Origin: Planctomycetaceae bacterium
GTDB lineage: Bacteria > Planctomycetota > Planctomycetia > Pirellulales > Thermoguttaceae
Assembly: GCA_031274385.1 (NCBI GenBank)
Contig: JAISQH010000237.1
Coordinates: 1 to 12,158 of the forward strand
Length of the DNA stretch: 12,158 bases
Reading direction: 5' to 3'
The notes beneath the pieces are model-generated. The model saw only the letters and a list, made by a program, of their open reading frames with translations. It searched no databases and was not told the DNA's origin. The position numbers and the translations under genes are program-made. The stretch's first letter is position 1, and every line of letters begins with the position of its first letter. Below, piece after piece: positions 1 through 6,228 of the stretch.

Positions 1-451
1 CCTGCGTCCATTTTTTGTCCTGTTCGCGCAACGAAAAATAGGAGTTGAGATAACCGTCCGGTTGTTGAGCGGCGGCAATCCACGCGATCACGTCATCTGC
101 TTGTTTTTCCAACGCCGGATCGGGATGGTCGGCAAGAGAATACGCGATGCCTTCAAGAAGTTTATAGACATCGGAATCGTTGAAATAGATTCCTTTGAAA
201 TCGCCGCCCATGAGTTTTGCGGCTTTGGCAAAATTCGTAAAACGTCCGGTTTCTTCGCACCATTTATAATTGTGCGGAATCGAGACTTCGCGGTTTATTT
301 TCAATCGCTTTGCCCAAAATGATTTTGTGTCAAAATGAACATCGGTGAACGGTACCGAACAGAATGTCATGTTTTCTTGTGCTGCAATACTTTGGGCAAA
401 AACGTTAAAGAGTATTGCAAAAAATATTGTGAGGTAAATGGTTGTTTTCAT
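1..451 (-). CDS. GH127-type beta-L-arabinofuranosidase, N-terminal part (cut by window edge)
   Basis: The frame is open from ATG at 451 to the window edge (150 residues), so the C-terminus is missing. It opens with a signal peptide (K2, hydrophobic residues 5-18, cleavage probably near AQSIAA), so the enzyme should be exported. After it come W-x-K-R-L-K-I-N-R-E-V-S-I-P-H, C-x-E-T-G-R-F-x-N-F, and then F-N-D-S-D-V-Y-K-L-L-E-G with I-A-A-A-Q-Q-P-D-G-Y-L-N-S-Y-F. This order is characteristic of the N-terminal (alpha/alpha)6 barrel of the GH127/DUF1680 family, which removes beta-L-arabinofuranose from plant glycans. The catalytic Cys/Glu region would lie further downstream, outside the window. 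An extended -10 sits about 65 bp upstream. GH146 and other DUF1680 relatives remain possible, so the family call is firm and the exact substrate is not. Confidence 0.85.
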   Translation of the reverse strand, partial: MKTTIYLTIFFAILFNVFAQSIAAQENMTFCSVPFTDVHFDTKSFWAKRLKINREVSIPHNYKWCEETGRFTNFAKAAKLMGGDFKGIYFNDSDVYKLLEGIAYSLADHPDPALEKQADDVIAWIAAAQQPDGYLNSYFSLREQDKKWTQ

Positions 452-516
452 AATTGTTTAGTTGTGTAAAAGGTTAATGTTAAATTAGTTAAATTTGTAT
501 CAAAATGGCAAAACAT

Positions 517-522
517 ATTATA
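517..522 (-). promoter_or_regulatory. Candidate extended -10 promoter of the GH127 gene
   Basis: The minus strand reads TGTTATAAT, a perfect extended -10 (TG-n-TATAAT). The -35 region 17 bp upstream is poor (TTTCAA), which is tolerable with an extended -10. The start codon at 451 would follow after an untranslated leader of roughly 60 nt. The region is AT-rich, so a chance match is possible. Confidence 0.4.
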
Positions 523-553
523 ACAATTGAACAAGGTTTTTGAAATAGGTAAA

Positions 554-588
554 GACGGAATGATATTGTTTTCTGTTCTTATTCCGTC
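554..588 (-). terminator. Weak hairpin over the lipoprotein stop codon
   Basis: An 8-bp perfect stem (GACGGAAT/ATTCCGTC, arms 554-561 and 581-588) with a 19-nt loop overlaps the stop codon of the lipoprotein gene. It is followed on the minus strand by CTTTACC, which is only weakly T-rich. It could end the transcript, but the long loop and short T run make this a low-confidence call. Confidence 0.3.
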
Positions 589-1049
589 AACTCAAACGCA
601 AAATGATTTTTTCCTTTTTTGACTTCTGCCTTTAATGGAGTTGTCGATTGTTCTGCGTACTTTTTCGGTAGGAGATTTTTGAATTGAGGCATTGTTGACG
701 AACTATATGATGGGTTGTCTTTGTTTGCCGCGTATTCTGCGTTCATCTGTTCTTGGTTCGTTTGAACTTCCTTTGTGACGACAACATTGTAGTTTCCCAA
801 CATTGCTCCCGTCTTCGTTGCACCGAGTGTTTCCAGTGTAAATTTTCCGTTTGCGTCTGTTGTTGCTGAAGCCCCGCGTATGTCTTTGTTTTCAACTACC
901 GGCAAAAAAACGACCAACGCATTTTCAAGCGGTTTACCTTGATAGGAAACTTCGCCGGAAACTCTAACCGTCGAAATACCGGACGACGAACAACCATTTA
1001 CTAACAACACAATAACAATCACGCAAAAAAAGTGTTTCATCGTTTTCAT
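579..1049 (-). CDS. Small lipoprotein with carboxypeptidase-regulatory-like (transthyretin-like) domain
   Basis: A 156-residue protein starting at ATG 1049 (a second ATG lies three codons in). Residues 5-18 are hydrophobic and end in a lipobox V-N-G-C, so Cys20 is probably lipidated and the protein membrane-anchored outside the cytoplasm. A serine-rich linker follows, then a single beta-sandwich signature: V-S-G-E-V-S-Y-Q-G-K-P-L-E-N-A-L-V-V-F-L-P (about 30-50) and A-T-T-D-A-N-G-K-F-T-L-E-T (about 62-74), typical of carboxypeptidase-regulatory-like/transthyretin-like domains. Planctomycete genomes carry many such short lipoproteins, often near DUF1559 genes, with no assigned biochemical role. 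The protein is the usual size for that group. A terminator hairpin upstream separates it from the GH106 transcript. Function unknown. Confidence 0.8.
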   Translation of the reverse strand: MKTMKHFFCVIVIVLLVNGCSSSGISTVRVSGEVSYQGKPLENALVVFLPVVENKDIRGASATTDANGKFTLETLGATKTGAMLGNYNVVVTKEVQTNQEQMNAEYAANKDNPSYSSSTMPQFKNLLPKKYAEQSTTPLKAEVKKGKNHFAFELTE

Positions 1050-1079
1050 TGTAATAAAAAAAGTCTGTAAAAAGTTTGC

Positions 1080-1112
1080 AAAAAATTATCGGCAGTTCAA
1101 TGTGAACCGCCG
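1080..1112 (-). terminator. Rho-independent terminator after the GH106 gene
   Basis: On the minus strand a 10-bp stem (CGGCGGTTCA / TGAACTGCCG, one G-U pair) with a 3-nt loop is followed by ATAATTTTTT, the classic layout. It lies about 200 bp after the GH106 stop and 30 bp before the lipoprotein start, so it could end the GH106 transcript or act as an attenuator of the lipoprotein gene. Confidence 0.6.
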
Positions 1113-1135
1113 TGTTGAAGGTTAATATCATTTAC

Positions 1136-1290
1136 GGTAACTTCTAAAAACTCTTTTTTAACCACGAAAAATACAAAAAAACACGAAAGAATTTTTGTTA
1201 TCACTTTTTTATGATAACCGATTGACAGCAATTGTATTTTTCGTGAAATTTCGTGTGTTTCGTGGTTAGTCTCGGTTTTTAGAAATTCCC
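1136..1290. repeat. Palindromic element with GGGAACTTCTAAAAAC-type ends, copy 1
   Basis: The terminal arms 1136-1151 and 1275-1290 are inverted repeats matching at 14 of 16 bases, and are the same sequence as the ends of the element at 9287-9385. Inside lies a different nested palindrome. There are perfect arms of 11 bp (TAACCACGAAA 1159-1169 / 1258-1268) and 13 bp (CACGAAAAATACA 1163-1175 / 1233-1245), and a 7-bp apical stem GTTATCA/TGATAAC (1197-1203 / 1212-1218) with an 8-nt loop. No transposase is encoded. I see no clear target duplication at the outer ends. It is probably a non-autonomous mobile or REP-like element, possibly one inserted into another. Confidence 0.65.
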
Positions 1291-1308
1291 TGTAGTCAGT
1301 AGTTTGTT

Positions 1309-4281
1309 TTATTCGGGAATTTTTTGCGTTTGACCGAACTCAATCAAGATCGGACCGAGTAATCCTGATGGAACAAGTTGATCTTGTGCAGAAAATCCTT
1401 GAAACTGTTTGTAAGTCCGATCACCGATTTTTCGTTCGGGAACGAGATAAAGGTTGGTTTGGGTCAGTCGTTTTTCCGGCGGCAATCCTGCGTCGCCGAT
1501 CAAACGGTTTGCCCAGCAATTTGTAACTTCTATTTCCAACACATTTTCACCCGATTGACACGCGGAAGAAATCTCAATGGATCGGGGAGACGTCCAGAAA
1601 ATTCCCAACTCATTGCCATTCAATTTCACTTTCGCAATATGATGAGCCGCACCAACAGAAAGCCGTGTGGGTATTCCGATTTGTGTTTCGTTAAGTGAAA
1701 ACGTTTTTCGATAAATGGCTGTACCGGAATAATATTTAATTGCCGGATCGGCATGTTCGTTCCAGAGCATCAACCGATCAAAGATGATCTTTTCGCGACT
1801 TCCCCACGCTGGATCGAAACGGACTTCCCAAGATTCTTGTAACGCAATAGCGGGAGGCAGATTGGTGTTCCATTCCGTTTGTTTTCCTGAAGCGGTTCTC
1901 AATCGGCAGGAACCGCTTTTCCATTGCGTCAAAGTCGAATTTTCGTTCACTTCCAAACCGTTTTCAGGATACGAAATTTCCGTAACATGATCCTGATCCG
2001 GCGTTCCATCGAAAACCACGAACACCGAACCAAACGCCGCTAAATTGAGTGAGATTTTGGTACGTCCGTCTTCGGTAAAAGAATAAGCCAGCGGATCGGT
2101 AATTTTTCCTGTAACAGCATCCCACAATTTCGGTTTCCGATTGGCAACACGGAAAAAACAGTCTGCTTTTCCACTGCCAAAAACAAAGTAAATGTCTTTG
2201 TCTTTCAATGTTCGATGATGATATTCAAAAGGACCGGAAAAATCTGGAACGATTTTTTGATCCTGAACAAATTGTTGCAACGAAATTCCATGAACAACGG
2301 TTCCCATACCGATTGAATGTTGAAACGATTTTTCGCCGGTTTTGCCCCAAAGCTGATTTGCCAGGTCGGCGATTTCCTGATCGCAGGACGGATAACGATT
2401 CAAACCGGGCGTGCGAATGGTACGTTTATTACCGAGAACAATGGTTGCTCCTTCCGAAGCCAGTTGAACGATTTTTTTCAATGATTCAACCGGCAAGGCG
2501 TCTTCAATCGGATCCAGTACCAAAAAATGATAACTCATTCCGTTTGGCAAAACCAGTTTTCCATCACGATAAACAAGCCGGTGAACAAGAATTTCCGTAT
2601 CGAGTAAATCGTACGTATATCCTGCCGGTAAAACAAGAGAAGAACCGGGATTCCATTTTTCAGCGCGTCCCCAGTTGACGTGATTTTTGTCACTGACATA
2701 AACGCAGGCATCAGCGGTGAAACTTCCTTTTCGCAGCAAATATTGGCAACGTCCGAGATAATTCATAAAAGGTGTTACGTAATTCCACCATGTCACATTG
2801 GTATTGATATGAGTTCCTGCGAAATATTCGTAACCGGGTTTGCCGATTTCCGGCGGTGAAGCGGTGAAGGTATGCCAGATGAACATATTGGCTCCGTCAA
2901 TGAAATTGATGTCAGCGGCGGGTTTCAGGCGTGCCGGGTACATCGTCCAATGCCGAACCATGTGAGTAAAGGCTTCCACCGCAACTTCTTTTTGTCCGTA
3001 AATGTGCGACGCCATTGAAACGTAACGCATATTGGATCGCGTATTGTAATTCGATTCGTTGACCCAAAATTCACCTTGTGCAAAATCGTTTTCTCCGAAA
3101 AAAGAAAGCATATCCGCTTCACGAAACATGGGTTGTTGCCGGTTCCAGGGACCGCCGTTTTCGGAATGCCAAATGATTCCGTTTTCGTGACAAAGTTGAC
3201 CGATGGTCGCGTAACAATTTTTGCGAAAACAATATGCGACCGTTTTATAATAATCATACAAAAATCGATTGGAAACATCTTGATTTTCGACAATCATTCC
3301 TGCCAGAACGGGCAGATAGGGTTTGAGGTCATAACCATTTTGCGACATAAATATTTTTTCAAATCCCGGAGTCCAATTGGGAGCACTTCCTTCCCAGCTG
3401 ACGTTATAAAAATGCGAGAGCGTTTTTCCGGCATGAGAACCGGCGTCCCGAATCAGTTCCGAACCGATGTGACGAAAATATTGGGTACACGCTTCGGCGT
3501 TGAGAATATCGACGCTTCCCAAATCGCCCACCACTTCGTAACCGAAACGGAGGATATGCCAGTTCCCGTCGGGAACTTCCCATTTCAACAGATTATTTGT
3601 CACATGATCGCTTAGATCAATTATTTGCGCAACAATCGGCGATTTTTCATTGAGCGGAGTCACTTTGTGAAACGATTCGGTTTCCTGTAACGTCAAACGA
3701 ACACCTAAAACGGCAACATCCTGATAATACCGTTTTCCGTCCGGTATTGGTAATTTCAGTTCAAATTTACCGGAACCGTTGACAGACGGATCACGATCAA
3801 CAAGGTAAGAAGTCCAGATCAATTCTTTGGGAGCCTTTTCTTTCATATCCCAGGGACCTCGCAGATGTCCTCCGGTATTGGCGATATTGATGCTTACTTT
3901 TATGTTACAACGTGCGGCTTCCTTGATGGTATGCTTAACCATTTCGCGCCATTCCTGACTCATAAATTCGTACTTAATTTTGAACGGCACCGGAACATGA
4001 TCTTTCGAATCAAAATCATCGTGATATCCTCGTGAATCGAAAAGCAAAATGCCGCCGATTCCTTTCTTTTGCATTTCTTCGATGTCATGAGTGATTTGTT
4101 CTTTTGTAACATTTCCCTTGAGCCACCAATAATAGACCCAAGGTTTCACCTCATCGGGAACCGTAACAAATTCAGACGGCAACAGCGTCTCGTTCGCATC
4201 GGCGTTGCCTGCCGGAATAAATGAGACAAAAAATACAATTAGGAAGCACACAGTGAAAATAATAGTTTTTTTCATGGTCAT
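1309..4281 (-). CDS. Secreted GH106-type alpha-L-rhamnosidase
   Basis: A 990-residue protein starting at ATG 4281 (ATG 4275 is an equally good start; neither has a Shine-Dalgarno). Residues 4-29 form a signal peptide, so it acts outside the cytoplasm. The N-terminal signature P-W-V-Y-Y-W-W-L-K-G-N-V-T-K-E-Q-I (47-63), followed by G-I-G-G-I-L-L-F-D (74-82), is that of Glyco_hydro_106 proteins. These cleave terminal alpha-L-rhamnose from rhamnogalacturonan and other glycans. Acidic-rich conserved blocks around 364-410 (H-E-N-G-I-I-W-H-S-E-N-G-G; F-G-E-N-D-F-A-Q-G-E-F-W) and 430-475 probably line the active site; I cannot assign the catalytic pair. The C-terminal 840-985 (Y-Y-S-G-T-A-I-Y-R-K-T-F; N-V-L-E-I-E-V-T-N-C-W-A-N-R-L) is a galactose-binding-like beta-sandwich usual in the family. 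Length is typical. The ORF just upstream ends only 32 bp away, suggesting former co-transcription. Confidence 0.85.
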   Translation of the reverse strand: MTMKKTIIFTVCFLIVFFVSFIPAGNADANETLLPSEFVTVPDEVKPWVYYWWLKGNVTKEQITHDIEEMQKKGIGGILLFDSRGYHDDFDSKDHVPVPFKIKYEFMSQEWREMVKHTIKEAARCNIKVSINIANTGGHLRGPWDMKEKAPKELIWTSYLVDRDPSVNGSGKFELKLPIPDGKRYYQDVAVLGVRLTLQETESFHKVTPLNEKSPIVAQIIDLSDHVTNNLLKWEVPDGNWHILRFGYEVVGDLGSVDILNAEACTQYFRHIGSELIRDAGSHAGKTLSHFYNVSWEGSAPNWTPGFEKIFMSQNGYDLKPYLPVLAGMIVENQDVSNRFLYDYYKTVAYCFRKNCYATIGQLCHENGIIWHSENGGPWNRQQPMFREADMLSFFGENDFAQGEFWVNESNYNTRSNMRYVSMASHIYGQKEVAVEAFTHMVRHWTMYPARLKPAADINFIDGANMFIWHTFTASPPEIGKPGYEYFAGTHINTNVTWWNYVTPFMNYLGRCQYLLRKGSFTADACVYVSDKNHVNWGRAEKWNPGSSLVLPAGYTYDLLDTEILVHRLVYRDGKLVLPNGMSYHFLVLDPIEDALPVESLKKIVQLASEGATIVLGNKRTIRTPGLNRYPSCDQEIADLANQLWGKTGEKSFQHSIGMGTVVHGISLQQFVQDQKIVPDFSGPFEYHHRTLKDKDIYFVFGSGKADCFFRVANRKPKLWDAVTGKITDPLAYSFTEDGRTKISLNLAAFGSVFVVFDGTPDQDHVTEISYPENGLEVNENSTLTQWKSGSCRLRTASGKQTEWNTNLPPAIALQESWEVRFDPAWGSREKIIFDRLMLWNEHADPAIKYYSGTAIYRKTFSLNETQIGIPTRLSVGAAHHIAKVKLNGNELGIFWTSPRSIEISSACQSGENVLEIEVTNCWANRLIGDAGLPPEKRLTQTNLYLVPERKIGDRTYKQFQGFSAQDQLVPSGLLGPILIEFGQTQKIPE

Positions 4282-4313
4282 AAAAATTTGAAATAAGGGT
4301 GGATAGAAAATGT

Positions 4314-4691
4314 TTAGTCTTGTGGTTCTAATACAAGACAGGCATAAAACAAAATGTTGTCAACTTCAATGGCAAGTCGTCCATTGTCGAGCATTTTGAT
4401 ATTGGCGTTTGGTTTTCCATGCGGAGAAAGAACGGTGATTTTGATTTTTTTATCACGCCAATTTTCAGGAACGAAAATTTCAAATCGGAGCCGCCCGCTT
4501 GGCGTAACACGATCAGTTGCAATATCGATCTGGGTATTGTTCAAATCAACAAAGAGACGCTTTGAATCTTGAAGAAAGATGAAATAAAAAGCCCTGTAAG
4601 GGCGAAATATTCCAGCCCGCCGCAACGCGGCGGGAATCGTTTCGGAATATTCGTCGCCCTGAAAGGGCAGGATACGAAAAAGATCATTCAT
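4314..4691 (-). pseudogene. Truncated glycoside-hydrolase C-terminal remnant fused to a palindromic repeat
   Basis: A 125-codon ORF from ATG 4691. Residues about 8-34 are encoded by the repeat unit 4591-4668 and look like translated hairpin (A-A-L-R-R-A-G). From about residue 43 the sequence changes to a credible protein: R-L-F-V-D-L-N-N, then G-R-L-R-F-E-I-F-V-P-E-N-W, K-I-T-V-L-S-P-H-G, G-R-L-A-I-E-V-D-N-I-L-F-Y-A-C-L-V-L-E. This resembles the C-terminal all-beta domain that closes many glycoside hydrolases, whose last strand often reads Y-A-x-x-V-L. No catalytic domain remains. The stop is 32 bp before the GH106 start. I infer a decayed hydrolase gene whose front part was lost at the repeat. 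Whether the short ORF is still translated is unknown; the family of origin is not certain. Confidence 0.5.
4591..4668 (+). repeat. Three-hairpin palindromic unit, copy 1
   Basis: Three hairpins in order: GCCCT-gta-AGGGC (4591-4603), CCCGCCGC-aac-GCGGCGGG (4616-4634) and GCCCT-gaa-AGGGC (4656-4668). The middle hairpin is bracketed by inverted GAAATATTCC/GGAATATTCG arms, so the whole can also fold as a cruciform. The same three-hairpin order occurs in opposite orientation at 4706-4787. Confidence 0.75.
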
Positions 4692-4705
4692 TGTTTCTTA
4701 TATTG

Positions 4706-4787
4706 CGCCCTTTCAGGGCGTTGTTGATTGTGGTTCCCATGACCCACCGCGTTGCGGTGGGCTAGGTTAGGTTGCCCCTTGCGGGGC
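4706..4787 (-). repeat. Three-hairpin palindromic unit, copy 2 (inverted)
   Basis: Read on the minus strand: GCCCC-gcaa-GGGGC (4787-4774), CCCACCGC-aac-GCGGTGGG (4761-4743), CGCCCT-gaa-AGGGCG (4720-4706). The spacing between the first two hairpins is 12 nt, exactly as in the copy at 4591-4668. Stem differences between copies are paired (G-C versus A-T in the middle hairpin, T-A versus C-G in the first). The rest of the gap up to the DUF1559 stop at 4898 shows nothing further. Confidence 0.75.
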
Positions 4788-4897
4788 GTCAGGAAACGTT
4801 GGAGAATGATCGGAAATCAAAAAATACTGCATACATTTTGATCAACTATTCCCCAAAATCCAAAACAATCACAAATTATTTATGGAACAAAAATCAT

Positions 4898-6122
4898 TTA
4901 TGGTAATGCAGCGGTTTCACCATCGTTGACAATACCATAGACACGAAGAATAGTTCCTGTTACTGTTACGGCGACTGGTTTAACGGATCCATCACCAAGA
5001 AGAAACATACAGATTCCGGGATGCCAACTTCCGAAACCGCCTTTCGACGCATTGTTCCAAACGATACGGCGATTATCTGATGCGTGAGCATCCGCATCCG
5101 TACCAGTTCCAGCCGGAATTGGATTGATATCTTGTGCGATAAAGTTAATAGTCGAAGCCGAAGGATTACTTGCATTATACGAACGAACCAGTGGTCGTGC
5201 TGCACCGATACGATAAGCACCGCTACAAAAATAGGACATATCACCGCCATAATGGGTTGCTTGATTTTCTTGACCCAAAGGTAAAAATTTTTCACCAAAA
5301 ATAAACTGGTTACTTGTTCCGTCCGACCACCATGCCATCGTATCACGAAGTTCCCAAGATGCAAAGTTATCTGTTTCACTCAAAGTAGCAGGTCGAAAAG
5401 GACCAAGCATATTCGGCGTATCATTGGTGTAGTCAATATTCCGATACCAATTCCCGCCTGCATTGCTGTGCATACATACAGGTGTTACATAATCCGTAAT
5501 TGGACCGCTTCGATTGGGGCTATTGTCCAAATCACTTGCGTTGGAACCGGAATAAAACAAAAGTGAACCGCTCGAACGACGTGACGGACATCGCATGATC
5601 GGAACGGAACCAAAAGCGTTACGTTGATCGTTGTTGAGATCATTGTGAAACCAAGCGTTACAAAAATTTTCCGATATTCCCCTCTGAACCAAGATATCGT
5701 ACAAACTATTTTGTTCCATGTATAAATAAAGTAAAGGCTGAGTGGTTAAGCGTTGTTGTGAGGAGTAAGCACTTCCGCCTGTACTGGTAGCACCAATAGA
5801 AAAAGGAGGAAGTCCGCTTCGTGTGTCGTGAAAATTATGTACGGCAATGCCGATTTGTTTCAGGTGGTTGGTACATTGTGTACGTCTTGCTGCTTCGCGG
5901 GCGGCTTGTACTGCCGGCAAAAGCAACGCGATTAACACTCCAATAATCGCAATCACTACCAGCAGTTCTACCAGCGTAAACGCGGATTTACCTGTTCGCT
6001 TTACCTGTCTTACCCCCCCCCCCTTCGCTTTCCTGAATTAACAGGGACAAATTGTTAAAATAGTTGTTGAAACAATAGTAAAAACATACCTCAAAACAGT
6101 GGACTAAATAATTGGTTTGCAT
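4898..6122 (-). CDS. DUF1559 (H-X9-DG) prepilin-like surface protein, frame broken at an 11-G tract
   Basis: The start is ATG 6122, with AAGGAG 7 nt upstream. The frame runs through a 33-residue leader (M-Q-T-N-Y-L-V-H-C-F...) into 11 G (6023-6013). As written it then stops at TAA 5990-5988 after 44 codons. One frame over, the conserved body follows directly: R-T-G-K-S-A-F-T-L-V-E-L-L-V-V-I-A-I-I-G, then L-L-P-A-V-Q-A-A-R-E-A-A-R-R, a type IV prepilin-like N-terminus with the usual Glu5 and a likely A|F cleavage. The C-terminus has H-P-G-I-C-M-F-L-L-G-D-G, the H-X9-DG motif of the family. With 10 G the product would be 407 residues. The only in-frame start in the body as written (GTG 5956) would lose FTLVELLV and is not credible. 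DUF1559 proteins are abundant in planctomycetes and thought to be surface-exposed pseudopilin-like proteins; their role is unknown. Phase variation or a sequencing error explains the break. Confidence 0.8.
6013..6023 (-). repeat. 11-nt poly-G tract inside the DUF1559 gene
   Basis: Eleven consecutive C on the plus strand (G on the coding strand) encode glycines between the leader and the prepilin motif. Tract lengths of 10 or 13 join the ATG 6122 frame to the DUF1559 body; 11, as here, does not. Tracts of this length are prone to slipped-strand mispairing and also to sequencing error. Confidence 0.9.
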
Positions 6123-6129
6123 TGTAAGT

Positions 6130-6135
6130 CTCCTT
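6130..6135 (-). promoter_or_regulatory. Strong ribosome binding site deciding the DUF1559 start
   Basis: The minus strand reads AAGGAG, then GACTTACA-type spacing of 7 nt after GGAG, then ATG at 6122. It is the only textbook Shine-Dalgarno noticed in front of a gene here; the other genes have weak or none. It fixes the start upstream of the poly-G tract. Confidence 0.8.
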
Positions 6136-6157
6136 TACAAAAAATAAAAGTAAAATG

Positions 6158-6198
6158 GGTTGAAATTTTTGAATCCTATTCCGAACAAAATTTCAACC
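6158..6198 (-). terminator. 12-bp perfect inverted repeat upstream of DUF1559; terminator or operator
   Basis: Arms GGTTGAAATTTT (6158-6169) and AAAATTTCAACC (6187-6198) are perfect, with a 17-nt loop. On the minus strand the hairpin is followed by CATTTTACTTTTATTTTTT, so it could terminate the isomerase transcript. As it lies in the DUF1559 leader region, an operator or leader-structure role is equally possible. Confidence 0.4.
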
Positions 6199-6208
6199 AT
6201 GAAACAAT

Positions 6209-6228
6209 AATACGTTACACAACGTATT
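6209..6228 (-). terminator. Hairpin at the end of the isomerase gene
   Basis: A perfect 8-bp stem AATACGTT/AACGTATT with a 4-nt loop overlaps the stop codon at 6228-6230. The following minus-strand sequence (ATTGTTTC) is only moderately T-rich, so it is a weak terminator that may work together with the hairpin at 6158-6198. Confidence 0.35.

Noticed and set aside
1131..1295. Target-site duplication around the element at 1136-1290
   Set aside because: The flanks (TTAC and TGTA) are not identical, so no duplication can be claimed; it may have decayed.
2208..3615. Plus-strand ORFs of 156 and 179 codons inside the GH106 gene
   Set aside because: They lie antisense to a complete, well-recognised coding sequence and show no family motifs or plausible start sites; they are shadow frames.
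4591..4787. CRISPR array
   Set aside because: The repeats are self-complementary hairpins in opposite orientations with short, unequal spacers. There are no regular direct repeats and no cas genes.
4898..5956. DUF1559 gene starting at GTG 5956
   Set aside because: This start removes the FTLVELLV prepilin motif, which is encoded directly upstream in the same frame. The ATG at 6122 with a strong Shine-Dalgarno is the real start, separated by the poly-G frameshift.
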